Made by a program: the position numbers and the translations under genes. A stretch of 27,964 nt of DNA from CAZJHD01 sp964545855 (GTDB lineage: Bacteria; Planctomycetota; UBA1135; JACQFD01). Of this stretch, positions 1 to 8,948 are shown in pieces (within the stretch, counting starts at the first letter, position 1; each line of letters begins with the position of its first letter). The stretch covers positions 1 through 27,964 of the forward strand of contig CAZJHD010000055.1 of assembly GCA_964545855.1 (NCBI GenBank), in the 5' to 3' direction. The notes beneath the pieces were generated by a model. It saw nothing but the letters and a program-made list of their open reading frames with translations, made no database searches and had not been told where the DNA came from.

Positions 1-2293
1 CGATCTCCTCGCCGCGCGCCTGAACCTTGCCGTAACGGTGAAGGCCCAGGGCGACCTCCCCCGCGCACGCGCGCTCGAGGAGAGCGTCCTCGCCGCGCGC
101 GAGCGCACCCTTCCCGAGGACCACCCCGATCTCCTCGCCGCGCGCCTGAACCTCGCCGGAACGGTGAGGGCCCAGGCCGACCTCCCCCGCGCGCGCGCGC
201 TCGACGAGAACGTCCTCGAGGCGTTCGAGCGGACGCTTCCCGAGGACCACCCCAATCTCCTCCTCGCGCGCCTGAACCTCGCCGTGACGGTGAAAGCCCA
301 GGGCGACCTCCCCCGCGCCCGCGCGCTCGAGGAGAGCGTCCTCGCCGCGCGCGAGCGCACCCTTCCCGAGGACCACCCCGATCTCCTCGACGCGCGCCTG
401 AACCTTGCTTCAACGTTGGGTACCCAGGGCGACCTCCCCCGCGCGCGCTCTCTCTTCGAGAGCGTCCTCGCAACGCGCGAGCGCGCTCTTCCCGAGGAGC
501 ACCCGGACGTGCTTGGAGCGCGACAGAACCTCGCGATGACTCTGGCGCTCCTCGGCGATCGGAACGCTCTCGGGGGCATCTTGAAGCGCACGGTCGCGGG
601 CGCCCTCGCAGGGCTGCGCGCCGCGGCGCGGCTCGCGCCCCGGGAAGCCCAGGAATCGTCGCGGGCGCAGCAGCGCGCGCTCGACGGAGCCCTCTCGTGG
701 GCCAGCCTTCTCGCCGCTCCGGCGGCGCTCGCCCCCGATCTCCTTCGTTGGTGCGAGACTCGGAGGGCCCGCGGCGCGATGGACGGCGGCGCGCCGCGGG
801 TCGCCGAGGACGACGAATTGCACACGTTGCGAGGGGCGGTGCGCGAGGCGCGCGCGCGCTCCGCCGATCTCGTGAGCGGGGAGGGCGCCGCGGACAGGGA
901 GACGCGGGTGACCGCCGAGACCGTCGCCGAGGCGACGCGACGGCGGGACGACGCGGAGCGGGCGCTCACCCGCGCGCTCGCGGCGCGGGGGTGGACACCG
1001 ATCGAGGTGGGCCTGGCCGATCTCGCGGCCGGGCTCGGGCCCGGCGACGCGGCGGTCGGATTCCTGACCTACGAGCGATACGAGAACGCCGAGAGCGACC
1101 CGCCTCGGATGACGTCGACGCCGTCGCTCCTCGCCCACGTCGTGCTTTCCGATGGATCGTTGCATCGCGTGGAGCTCGGAGCGATGGCCACGATCGACGC
1201 GGCGATCGAGAGTTGGCGCGACGCGATCGAAGCGCCGGTCGTTCGCGGCGTGGCGGGCGTGCGGCGCGAGCACGAAGAGATCGCGCGCCTCGGTGCCCGC
1301 GTCCGACAGCTCGTCCTCGATCCGATCCTTGCCGTGGCCGGCGAGGCTCGCCGACTGTCCGTCTGCCTGGACGGAGCGCTGCAACTGATCCCCCTCGAGG
1401 CACTCCCGCTCGGCGACGGGACCGTGGGGGATCGCATCGCGCTTCGGCACGAGGTGTCGTTCGCGCGACGGCTCCGGTCGAAGTCTCCGGCGACGGGTGC
1501 CGCCGTGCTGCTCGCCGTGGGGGGAGCGGACTTCGACGCCGAAGGCGCGGGGGGAGCTTTCGACGCGACGTCGCCGCCGATCGCGATGGAGCGATCCGGG
1601 CCCGGAGGCGAGACGTTCGGTCCGCTGCGACAGACTCGCTACGAGGTCGAAGGGATCGAGGACCTCTTCGAGAAGGCTTGGAAGGACGGCACGCGGCGCG
1701 TGCTCACGAAGGAGGAGGCCACGAAGGCCGCCTTCGCCGAGGCGGCGCCGCGGGCGCGGTGGCTGCATCTCGCGACCCACGGCTACTTCTCCGACGCCAA
1801 TGTGAAGGTCCTCGGCGAGCCCGATCGCGCGGATCCGCGAGGACTTTGGAGACGAATGTCCCTCGAGGAGACCGTGAAGGGCCTCTCCCCCTTCACGCTC
1901 TGCGGCCTCGCTCTCGCCGGCGCGAACCGGGGCCGCGACTCCCTCGGCCGCGTCCCTGGGATCCTGACGGCCGAGGAGCTGATGGGGCTCGACCTGCGGA
2001 ACTGCGAGCTCGCCGTGCTCTCGGCCTGCGAGACCTCCGTCGGGCTCGACCGCGGCGCATCGGGGATCGCCTCGCTCCAGGCCGCGCTCCACGCGGCGGG
2101 CGCGCGCGCGGCGATCACGTCGCTCTGGAAGGTCGACGACGAGCGCACGCGCGAGCTGATGGTCGACTTCTACCAGCGGCTCTGGGTCGAGAAGCAGCCC
2201 GTCGCCGCCGCGCTCTGGAACGCGAAGAAGGCCGCGCGCGCGAAGGGCTGGCATCTGCGCGACTGGAGTGGCTGGATCCTCACGGGCGAGTGA
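1..2293 (+). CDS. TPR-CHAT protease (5' end outside window)
   Basis: Predicted CHAT (caspase/HetF-type) cysteine protease with N-terminal tetratricopeptide repeats. The reading frame is open to the left edge (codons from base 2) and the repeat is already running there, so the true start is upstream. Numbering from the GTG at 38: residues 1-172 are 42-residue TPR units of the kinesin-light-chain type (AQGDLPRARALEESVL); about 180-430 is a helical linker; about 440-751 is the CHAT domain. The expected dyad is visible: His581 in LATHGYF and Cys664 in LSACETS, followed by the conserved SLWKVDD near the C-terminus. Both catalytic residues are present, so it is probably active. The TPRs probably recognise a partner or substrate. 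No signal peptide can be assessed because the 5' end is missing. The neighbouring gene converges with a 22-nt gap. The substrate is unknown. Confidence 0.9.
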   Translation, partial: DLLAARLNLAVTVKAQGDLPRARALEESVLAARERTLPEDHPDLLAARLNLAGTVRAQADLPRARALDENVLEAFERTLPEDHPNLLLARLNLAVTVKAQGDLPRARALEESVLAARERTLPEDHPDLLDARLNLASTLGTQGDLPRARSLFESVLATRERALPEEHPDVLGARQNLAMTLALLGDRNALGGILKRTVAGALAGLRAAARLAPREAQESSRAQQRALDGALSWASLLAAPAALAPDLLRWCETRRARGAMDGGAPRVAEDDELHTLRGAVREARARSADLVSGEGAADRETRVTAETVAEATRRRDDAERALTRALAARGWTPIEVGLADLAAGLGPGDAAVGFLTYERYENAESDPPRMTSTPSLLAHVVLSDGSLHRVELGAMATIDAAIESWRDAIEAPVVRGVAGVRREHEEIARLGARVRQLVLDPILAVAGEARRLSVCLDGALQLIPLEALPLGDGTVGDRIALRHEVSFARRLRSKSPATGAAVLLAVGGADFDAEGAGGAFDATSPPIAMERSGPGGETFGPLRQTRYEVEGIEDLFEKAWKDGTRRVLTKEEATKAAFAEAAPRARWLHLATHGYFSDANVKVLGEPDRADPRGLWRRMSLEETVKGLSPFTLCGLALAGANRGRDSLGRVPGILTAEELMGLDLRNCELAVLSACETSVGLDRGASGIASLQAALHAAGARAAITSLWKVDDERTRELMVDFYQRLWVEKQPVAAALWNAKKAARAKGWHLRDWSGWILTGE
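2..545 (+). repeat. 126-bp tandem repeat encoding TPR units
   Basis: Near-identical 126-bp (42-codon) units begin at 2, 128, 254 and 380, with a diverging fifth at 506. Each opens with GATCTCCTC or AATCTCCTC and contains a CTTCCCGAGGACCACCCC block. Units 1 and 3 are almost identical, while the last copies diverge. The similarity at DNA level points to recent expansion or homogenisation. The array continues left of the window. Confidence 0.9.
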
Positions 2294-2315
2294 GACGGGC
2301 ACCTGGCGTCGCTCG

Positions 2316-4829
2316 TCACGGCGCCAGCACGTCGAGCGCGAGCAGCGCCAGCGCCGTGCCCGAGCCGGAGCCGTCGATCGGGTTGTCGACGAAGCTGCCG
2401 TCGTCGCGACGCGCGCGGAGCACTTCCTCCAGGACCGCACGCCGGTAGCTCTCGCGCCGGTGCTTCGGAAGCGTCGTGATCGCCGCCGCGGCGTTCGCGT
2501 AGTCGAAGAGCAGGTAGTGGGAGCCCTGGGCCTCGGGACCCGCGTGCATGAGCGCCTTCCCGACCTCGCGCGCGTAGCTCGCGCGGTGATCGACGAAGCG
2601 GTCGAGGCATGCGGCCACGTCGTCGGCGGAGCTGCGACCGCCGCGCAGGAGCGCGAGCGCGCAGGCCGGTCCGCGCCCCGCGGCGCCCGCGCCCTGCGGC
2701 GGCTCGTCGCGACTCGCGCCCGTGGCGCTGTAGCGGAAGCTCCCGTCGCGCGCGCGCATGCCCTCGAGGGCGTCGAGCGCGCCCGCGATCAGGCCCTCCG
2801 GCGGCTCGAGCCCCGCGTCGCGCGCGCGCAGCAGCCCGCCGACGACGGCCGCCGTCGTGAAGCTCATGGCGACGGCCGACGGAGCCCCCTTCGCCGCGAG
2901 ATCGCCCGTCACGTAGTAGCCGAAGCCTCCGCCGGGCTTGCGCCGCACGGCGAGATCGTCGATCGCATCGCGGACGGCCTCCGCGACGGACTCGCGCGTG
3001 CGGAGACCCGCCGTCACCGCCTCCGCGAGACAGGCGACCACGTAGGCCCGGCTCCAGGGCGCGTAGTCCATGAAGTGCGCGCGGTCGCCGGCCTCGTGGG
3101 CGCGGCGCGCGCCCGACTCGATCCAGGCGAGGGCGCGCTCGAGCGCGTCCGCCACACCGGGCTCGGCACGCCGAGGCAGGAGAGCGATCGCCGCGAGCGC
3201 CGTCGTCGCGAGCGTGAAGTCGTCGGGCGCCTCTTCCGGCACGCGTCCCATCTGCGTGAGACTCGCCCAGGAACCGTCCGCGCGCTGGTGACGCAGCAGC
3301 CAGGAGAGCGCGCCATCCGCCGCCTCGCGCGCCTTCGCGAGCGGGAGCGCCGCCGGAGCGCGGTGCCGCGCGAGATCGAACCACTCCTCCTCGGGCCACT
3401 CAATGCGCGCGGCCGCTCCGAGCTGGAACGCGGCGCTCGTGAGCGCCGCCGCCGCACGCCAGGCCCAGCGGCTCTCGGGATGCTCGTCGGCGAGGCGCCT
3501 CCACGTCGGCTCCGCCGCCGACGCGCCGTCGCGCGCGAAGCGCAGCGTCCCGAGCGCGAAGAGCGCCTCCGGCAGCCGAGCATGAGAGGGCGTGCGCTCG
3601 ACGAAGCGGCCGAGGAGATCCATCGCCTCGTCGGCTCGCCCCGTGCGCGCGAGCAGCACCGCCTCCTCCACGTCGAGGTCGGCGGCGATCTCGGAGCCTC
3701 CCGCCGCACCGCGGGCGCTCGCGAGATCGGCGAGTGCCTCGGCGCCGCGCCGGAGCCGGCGGTGGATCGACGCACGGAGACGCAGCGATTCGGCGGACGC
3801 GGCGCCGGCGAGGAGCGCCGCCGCCTCCGCGAGGTCGCCGCGCCGCGCGAGGATCGATGCACGCTCGATCGGGTCGCCGCTGCGCGGGGCCGGCGAACCG
3901 GGGAAGCGCGCGTCGGCGGCGCATCCTTCGCGGAGGTAGTCGTAGGCGGCCGCCGCCGTCGCTCCGTGGCGCACGACGCGGCCATCGGGCGCCACGAGGA
4001 GAAGGTCCGATCCGAAGGTGGATCGGCCGAGCCCGTAGACCGCCGGGTCGTCGAAGGGCGCGCCGCCGCCCGCGCGGTAGCGGAGCGGGACGTAGCGTTC
4101 CTTCACGAGCTCGATCACGTCCGGATCCATGAAGGGCCCGCGCAGGTTCGAATCGGGGAGCTGGAACCCCGGCAGCGCGAAGATCGAGACGAGGACGAGC
4201 TTCCGCTCCTTCCGCGCGCGCGCCGCTGCGTCCTTCCAGTCCGCGGCCCAATCGATCTCGCTCCCACAGCGGTCGGCGAGGGCTTCGAGCCGGCGCCGGA
4301 TCGTTGCCTCCTCCGAAACGGGCCGCAGCGCGAAGCTGGCGAGCATGCGCTCCGTCTCCTGCGACCACGTCTCGCGCTCCGAGGCCGGCACCGAGGTCTG
4401 CAGGACGAAGAGTCGGTCGCCCGCGACGGCGTAGCGCTGCTGCAGCTCGATCGCTCCCGCCCCTTGCCCCACGGTGGTGATGATGCCGGGGGCGCTCTTC
4501 CCGAGCAGCTCGCGCGTCGTGCGCGCGACGTCCGAATACCGCGACGGCGACTCCCGCAGGAGCCGCATCGCCTCGTCCTGCGCGTCCTCCGGCCCGCGCC
4601 GCGCCCCGATGCGGAGTACGCGCACGGAGAGCCGCACCCGCTCGGCCGCGCGTGCGGGCGCGATCACGAGATGGAGCACGTCCTCCCCGACGGGCGCCTC
4701 CTCGCGGTGCGTCCATCCCTCGCGCACGAGGATCGAGAAACCGTGGGCGGCGCTGTCGTAGGTGGTGCCCTCGAAGCCGAGCGCCGGAGCCGCGAGGAGC
4801 AGGAGGATCGACGCGCGCCGGAGATCCAT
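2316..4829 (-). CDS. Exported thioredoxin-fold / helical-repeat / alpha-alpha-toroid protein
   Basis: An 837-residue predicted exported protein of unknown function. The start at 4829 is fixed by TAGGAGG five bases upstream; that motif includes the stop codon of the preceding gene. Residues 1-19 are a signal peptide. About 20-170 is a PsbP/DUF1795-like alpha-beta domain. About 194-303 has a thioredoxin fold, but the CxxC position reads FALPGFQLPDSN, so no redox cysteines are present. About 320-470 are TPR-like helices. About 500-837 is a terpenoid-cyclase/prenyltransferase-type toroid with QW-like motifs (QRADGSW, RRDDGSF). Without an obvious catalytic acid motif the toroid is more likely a binding scaffold than a cyclase. 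It is transcribed after the zinc-peptidase-like gene with an 8-nt gap, so the two probably work together outside the cytoplasm. Domain order is read by eye; the fold assignments are inference. Confidence 0.8.
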   Translation of the reverse strand: MDLRRASILLLLAAPALGFEGTTYDSAAHGFSILVREGWTHREEAPVGEDVLHLVIAPARAAERVRLSVRVLRIGARRGPEDAQDEAMRLLRESPSRYSDVARTTRELLGKSAPGIITTVGQGAGAIELQQRYAVAGDRLFVLQTSVPASERETWSQETERMLASFALRPVSEEATIRRRLEALADRCGSEIDWAADWKDAAARARKERKLVLVSIFALPGFQLPDSNLRGPFMDPDVIELVKERYVPLRYRAGGGAPFDDPAVYGLGRSTFGSDLLLVAPDGRVVRHGATAAAAYDYLREGCAADARFPGSPAPRSGDPIERASILARRGDLAEAAALLAGAASAESLRLRASIHRRLRRGAEALADLASARGAAGGSEIAADLDVEEAVLLARTGRADEAMDLLGRFVERTPSHARLPEALFALGTLRFARDGASAAEPTWRRLADEHPESRWAWRAAAALTSAAFQLGAAARIEWPEEEWFDLARHRAPAALPLAKAREAADGALSWLLRHQRADGSWASLTQMGRVPEEAPDDFTLATTALAAIALLPRRAEPGVADALERALAWIESGARRAHEAGDRAHFMDYAPWSRAYVVACLAEAVTAGLRTRESVAEAVRDAIDDLAVRRKPGGGFGYYVTGDLAAKGAPSAVAMSFTTAAVVGGLLRARDAGLEPPEGLIAGALDALEGMRARDGSFRYSATGASRDEPPQGAGAAGRGPACALALLRGGRSSADDVAACLDRFVDHRASYAREVGKALMHAGPEAQGSHYLLFDYANAAAAITTLPKHRRESYRRAVLEEVLRARRDDGSFVDNPIDGSGSGTALALLALDVLAP

Positions 4830-4837
4830 GGCGCCTC

Positions 4838-5728
4838 CTACGGGAACCGGAGTGCGAGGACGAAGTCCGCCCAGGTCTTCTGGAACGCCGCGAGATCCTC
4901 CGTGTCGAGCACGCGGCGCAGCGTCGAGACGCCGCTCGGGTCGTCGCGCCGCGCTGCGAGGAACTCGCGGTAGTAGCGGCGGAGCAGGTCCTTTTCCTGC
5001 AAGTAGTAGAGGAGGTAGCGGGCCTGGGCGTAGTTCGTGCCCTTGTCGTCGCCGTAGAAGGCGGCGCTCGTGGTCGCGAGGAGCGCCTCGAAGGACGGCG
5101 CCCGCTTCGCGCGCAGCGCCTCCTGCAGCCCGGCGAGACGCCAGTTCGTGAGGCCGCGGATGCGGCCGCCGCGCTCCGCGCTCTGCTCGTAGAGCGACGC
5201 GAGCCCCTCGTTGAACCAGGCGGGGCAGCCGGGGAAGTTCGCCTCGAGGAACGGATGCACGATCTCGTGCACGAGCGTGCCGCCGCCCGTCGCGATGTTC
5301 ATCACGAGCGCGCGGTGCGTCGCCGCGTAGTAGCCGAAGGGCGTGCTCGGCTCGTCGTCGAAGAGCTTCTTCGCGTTCGCGCGGTAGCTCGTCTCGTCCT
5401 TGAAGAGCCAGACGTCGAGGATGTGCGCGGGGTCCTTCTCGAAGTACTCGGCGCGCAGCTTGTCCGCGGCCCAGCGCACGGTCTTCTCGGCGCGCATGCG
5501 GACCGTCGCGGGGGCCTCGTCGCCCACCACGACGAAGGGCGCCTCCACGACGATCGTGAAGCCGGGCCCCGGGAGACGCGCGCGGAGTGCATCGACGTGA
5601 CGCGCCATCGCCTCGCTCTCCGCGGGCCGGCTCGCCGGCCCCGGCGCCGGGGCCGGCGCCGGGTCGTCGCACTTCGCCGCGAGCAGCGCCAGCAGGGCCA
5701 CACAGAGGAGGTTCGACCTTCGATCCAT
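4838..5728 (-). CDS. Exported gluzincin-like zinc metallopeptidase (DUF1570-like)
   Basis: A 296-residue predicted exported metallopeptidase. The N-terminus (MDRRSNLLCVALLALLAAKC) is a signal sequence; Cys20 suggests a lipoprotein, but Lys at -1 makes the lipobox non-canonical. A Pro/Ala-rich linker (about 22-38) follows. The active-site helix is LVHEIVHPF (HExxH at 154-158), and Glu174 in WFNEGLASLY is the expected third zinc ligand, as in peptidase-MA/DUF1570 proteins common in planctomycetes. All ligands are present, so catalysis is plausible; the substrate is unknown. It is the first gene of a two-gene operon. Its TAG stop forms part of the Shine-Dalgarno of the next gene, so the two are probably translationally coupled. 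It is divergent from the gene at 5837 across a spacer of about 108 nt with two hairpins. Confidence 0.85.
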   Translation of the reverse strand: MDRRSNLLCVALLALLAAKCDDPAPAPAPGPASRPAESEAMARHVDALRARLPGPGFTIVVEAPFVVVGDEAPATVRMRAEKTVRWAADKLRAEYFEKDPAHILDVWLFKDETSYRANAKKLFDDEPSTPFGYYAATHRALVMNIATGGGTLVHEIVHPFLEANFPGCPAWFNEGLASLYEQSAERGGRIRGLTNWRLAGLQEALRAKRAPSFEALLATTSAAFYGDDKGTNYAQARYLLYYLQEKDLLRRYYREFLAARRDDPSGVSTLRRVLDTEDLAAFQKTWADFVLALRFP

Positions 5729-5746
5729 CGGAGGGATTGTCGGCGC

Positions 5747-5780
5747 CCTTGCCGCGCCGGCAAGGACCGCGCATCCGCGG
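5747..5780. promoter_or_regulatory. Paired inverted repeats in divergent promoter region
   Basis: Two adjacent perfect inverted repeats lie between the divergent genes at 5728 (minus) and 5837 (plus): CCTTGCC/GGCAAGG (5747-5753 and 5759-5765, 5-nt loop) and CCGCG/CGCGG (5767-5771 and 5776-5780, 4-nt loop). They could be operators or 5'-UTR hairpins. No convincing -35/-10 pair was found. Confidence 0.4.
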
Positions 5781-5836
5781 TTACGATTCGAGGACACGGC
5801 TCGCCGCTCCGCCCCCGATTCCATCGCGCTTCCTCC

Positions 5837-6862
5837 ATGTCGCAGCACCGCCGCTCCGCGCTCCTCGCACTCCTGCTCTCGGCCTCGCTCGGGCTCGGCG
5901 GATCGACGCTCTCCGCGCAGGAGGCGCCGCGACGGCCGGTGCGCTGGAAGCAGGGCGACGTCCTGCACTTCGAGGTGACGCGGATCCGGACCCGCCACGA
6001 CAAGGGCGTCGAGCAGCTGAGGGCGACGGCGCGGCTCGATCTCACGGTCGAGGTCGTGCGCGCCGGAGACGAAGGATTCCGCGTGGTCTGGACCGCGGCC
6101 AACGCGCGCTTCGAGAAGTCGCCGCCCTCGCAGACGACGATCCTCGAGCGATTCGGCGAGCTCGCCTCGGGGCTCCGCGTCGAGCTCGACCTCGACCGAA
6201 GCGGCCGCATCCTCGCCGTCGCGAACGAAGCGGAGGTGGCCGCGCGTCTGCGAGCCGCCATGGACGCGACCATCGCGGAATCGGCGAAGACCGGCACGCC
6301 GCCGGCGGGCCTCGAGGTGATCCGAGCGCAGATCGAGCCGCGGATCACGAGCATCGAGTCGCTGCGGCAGCTCTGCACTCAGGAGGCGCAGCTCTACTAC
6401 ACCGCCGCCGGTCTCGACCTCGCGCCCGATGCGCCCGTCGCCCACGAGGCGCACCTCTCAAATCCCTTCGGCGGCGATCCCTTCCCGAGCACCGGCACGC
6501 TCGCGGCGAAGGGCACCGACCCGGCGACCGGTCTCGCGCGCGTGCATTGGCAGCAGGCGATCGACCCCGTGAAGGGGAAGGCCGTGATCGACGCGACCCT
6601 GCGGAGGATCGCCGCCCACTCCGAGGGCGCGCTCCCGAAGGAGGGCGCCCAGGGCTTCGTCGACGTGCGCGACGTGTGCGACTTCCTCGTCGATCCCGCC
6701 ACCGACACGATCCGCTCGCTCGAGCACGTCCGCACGATCCGCTCCGACGGCGGCGAGATGGTGCAGACGATCCGGTTCCGCCCCGCGGCGACCGGCGCCG
6801 CGAGCCGCCCGAAGGGCGAAGACGCTGGTCGCCCGAAGGAGGACGGCTCGCGCGGGAAGTAG
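5837..6862 (+). CDS. Exported protein of unknown function
   Basis: A 341-residue protein I do not recognise with confidence; the fold impression is of DUF6263-like exported beta proteins. The chosen ATG gives a clean signal peptide: basic MSQHRR, then a Leu/Ala-rich core ending near SAQEA (cleavage around residue 30). Upstream in-frame starts would add an Arg-rich stretch that lies antisense to the peptidase gene. The body alternates beta-like segments with charged linkers and opens with a GDVLHFEVTR motif. The C-terminal 25 residues are low-complexity and Lys/Glu/Gly-rich. No Shine-Dalgarno is visible (CTTCCTCC precedes the ATG). It converges with the 6879 gene, leaving 16 nt between stops. 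No catalytic motif is visible. Confidence 0.7.
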   Translation: MSQHRRSALLALLLSASLGLGGSTLSAQEAPRRPVRWKQGDVLHFEVTRIRTRHDKGVEQLRATARLDLTVEVVRAGDEGFRVVWTAANARFEKSPPSQTTILERFGELASGLRVELDLDRSGRILAVANEAEVAARLRAAMDATIAESAKTGTPPAGLEVIRAQIEPRITSIESLRQLCTQEAQLYYTAAGLDLAPDAPVAHEAHLSNPFGGDPFPSTGTLAAKGTDPATGLARVHWQQAIDPVKGKAVIDATLRRIAAHSEGALPKEGAQGFVDVRDVCDFLVDPATDTIRSLEHVRTIRSDGGEMVQTIRFRPAATGAASRPKGEDAGRPKEDGSRGK

Positions 6863-6878
6863 CGCCGCGCGGGCGTCC

Positions 6879-8870
6879 TCAGTCGCGCCGCAGAAGGATC
6901 TTCAGGTAGCGGTCCTTGCCGAGGACCGTGCCGGTGACGAGCGGACTCTCGTGTTCCTGCGGGTGGCGCCAGCGGCGCGGGACCGAAGCGTGGAACCCCT
7001 CGAAGCGCGCGTCCACGCGGCGCGGCTTCGCGGGGAGGTCGAGGAAGAAGAGACCGTCGGAGTCGGTCGCGGAGTGCGGCTTCCCGTCCACGAGGATCGT
7101 CGCGCCGGCGCACGGCGCCGTCTCGCCGTCCTCGTGCTCGACGAAGGCCTGCCCCATGGCGCCCCAGCCGAGGTCGAGCGGGACTTCGCGGATCCAGAAG
7201 GCGCCGTCGGGAGTCTCCTCGCGCTCGAAGCCGGTCTCGTCTCCGCAGGCGGGTCGGTAGGCGTCGGCGACGACCATCCAGCGGAAGCCGAGATCCTTCT
7301 CGATCGAGATCGTGCGGGCGGACGGAACGACCCCCGTGTCCGCGAACGAGATCTGCTCGCGCTCGTTGTGCGTGTCGGACGTCTCGAACTCGCGATTCGG
7401 CACCGTGAACTCCACGACCGAGAAAGGCTCGACCGGTCTGCGCGTGGCCGCGTCGATCGGACGCAGAACGTGACGCGCGTATGCGCTCGCGAAGATCGCG
7501 TCGAAGGTCACTCGTGCCGAGGGGTCGTCGAGACGGACGCTCTCCGGCCTCCATGCGATGCGGGAGTGTGTCCCGCGCCGCCCACGCCCCTCGAGCTCGA
7601 GAATCGTGGGCCCCGCCGGGACGCCCGAGAACCGGAACTCGCCAACGAACTCGACCAGGCCGAGACCCGGCTCGTCGATCTGGACGGGCTCGATGTCCTC
7701 TGGCGTCGCGATCGCCTCCCAGGATCCATCGATCGCCCGCAGGCTCGCGCGCGGAGGGCGCACCACGACTCCGCGCTTCGAGATGAATCGTCCCGACACC
7801 TCGCCGCCGTCTCCGAAGACGCTGCGAGCGCGGTCGCTCTGGCCGGGCGCCAACGAGATAACCCGCTCGATTGGCACGTAGGAGTCGCGCGACACGCGGA
7901 GCGTCCAGCTCCCTTCCCGCAACGACCCGAAGGCGAATCGGCCCTCCGCGTCGGTGAGCGTCTGCTCTCCGGGGAAGCGCCCGAGATCGTTGCCGTCACC
8001 GTTGCCGCTCTCGAGCCGGAGCCGCGCACCCTCGATCGGCCTCCCGTCGGGGCCGGCCACGACTCCGCCGATCGCCGCGCGCGACGCGAGGCGCACCGCG
8101 AGCGGACGCACGTGGCTCCCCTCGGTCCGCGGCACGGCGGCGCTCCCGGCGAGCAATCCGTCCGCGCGATGCACCTCGAGGCGCGCCGCGGCCCCGTCGT
8201 AGCCCGGAAGGCCCCGCACGCGCAGCGGGAAGCGGACCCAGAGCACGGGCTGCGTGCGGATCGGTTGCCAGAGGTCGCCCGGACCCTCGGGCGCGTCGAC
8301 CGTGAGCCGCGCGAGCAGACGATCGGGCACGACCTCCTCGTCGCTCGCGAGATCGAGCACGTAGGTGGGTCCGACGGCGACGCGGAGCTGCGGACCCTCG
8401 CGTCCGCCGGCCAGCTCGACCTCGAATCGCTCCTCGAGCGCGCAGTACGGATCGCGCGCGACGAGCTCGTAGGCGCCGTCCGCGAGGCCGAAGGGGCGCG
8501 CGAGCCTCCCGGACTCGTCCGTCGTCTCGCGCGCGAGAGCGGCCTCCTCGCCCCGCGCGTGGAACTCCACCGTCAGGTACGGCACGCCCTCCCCCGTCCT
8601 CTCGTCGACGAGGAGCGCCGCGTCCTCGTGCCGCTCGCGAGGATCGGCCGCCGTCGCGACGGGACCCGCCGATCCACCGGCGGTGCCCGACGGCGCGGAG
8701 GCCGCGCCGGCGCGCGCCGCCTCCGCGATCGCGCTCCCCGCGTCGCGCCCGTGCTCGTGCTGGTTCGCGCTCTCGGGGCCGCCCCTCGGATCGAAGCCTC
8801 CGATGGCGACGAGAAGCAGCGCGAGGAGCACGAGCGCCGCGCAGAGGAGCAGGACGAGCCGGCGAGACAT
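6879..8870 (-). CDS. Membrane-anchored carboxypeptidase-regulatory-like (Ig-like) protein
   Basis: A 663-residue protein with one N-terminal membrane segment after MSRR (Leu/Val/Ala-rich, about residues 5-26), then a low-complexity Gly/Ala linker and several beta-sandwich modules outside the membrane. Module signatures typical of carboxypeptidase-regulatory-like folds are IGGVVAGPDGRPIEGA and TDAEGRFAFGSLREG in the middle, and GATILVDGKPH with TDSDGLFFLDLP near the C-terminus. The start at 8870 gives the cleanest signal anchor; in-frame ATGs at 8903 and 8933 (the latter directly after AGGGG) are alternatives. It lies 78 nt (or 15 nt with the 8933 start) after the cysteine-ladder protein gene on the same strand and is probably its operon partner. 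A role in displaying or binding the modified product is inference. Confidence 0.75.
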   Translation of the reverse strand: MSRRLVLLLCAALVLLALLLVAIGGFDPRGGPESANQHEHGRDAGSAIAEAARAGAASAPSGTAGGSAGPVATAADPRERHEDAALLVDERTGEGVPYLTVEFHARGEEAALARETTDESGRLARPFGLADGAYELVARDPYCALEERFEVELAGGREGPQLRVAVGPTYVLDLASDEEVVPDRLLARLTVDAPEGPGDLWQPIRTQPVLWVRFPLRVRGLPGYDGAAARLEVHRADGLLAGSAAVPRTEGSHVRPLAVRLASRAAIGGVVAGPDGRPIEGARLRLESGNGDGNDLGRFPGEQTLTDAEGRFAFGSLREGSWTLRVSRDSYVPIERVISLAPGQSDRARSVFGDGGEVSGRFISKRGVVVRPPRASLRAIDGSWEAIATPEDIEPVQIDEPGLGLVEFVGEFRFSGVPAGPTILELEGRGRRGTHSRIAWRPESVRLDDPSARVTFDAIFASAYARHVLRPIDAATRRPVEPFSVVEFTVPNREFETSDTHNEREQISFADTGVVPSARTISIEKDLGFRWMVVADAYRPACGDETGFEREETPDGAFWIREVPLDLGWGAMGQAFVEHEDGETAPCAGATILVDGKPHSATDSDGLFFLDLPAKPRRVDARFEGFHASVPRRWRHPQEHESPLVTGTVLGKDRYLKILLRRD

Positions 8871-8948
8871 GGGCGAGCCTGACGACGATTCCGAGCGCGT
8901 CATTCCTCGGCGGAAGCCGGGGAGGCCCATCATCCCCTGGAGCCGTCG

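Noticed and set aside
1..2293. TPR-CHAT as part of a type III-E CRISPR (gRAMP) system
   Set aside because: No CRISPR repeats, Cas7-like fusion or associated sigma/Csx genes are seen in the window; stand-alone TPR-CHAT proteins are common.
697..2448. Alternative frame through the CHAT gene
   Set aside because: Arg/Gly-rich shadow; the other plus frame has both CHAT catalytic residues and TPRs.
4144..4153. GGTTCGAATC resembling a tRNA T-arm
   Set aside because: It lies in the coding region of the thioredoxin/toroid protein, and no acceptor or anticodon stem fits around it.
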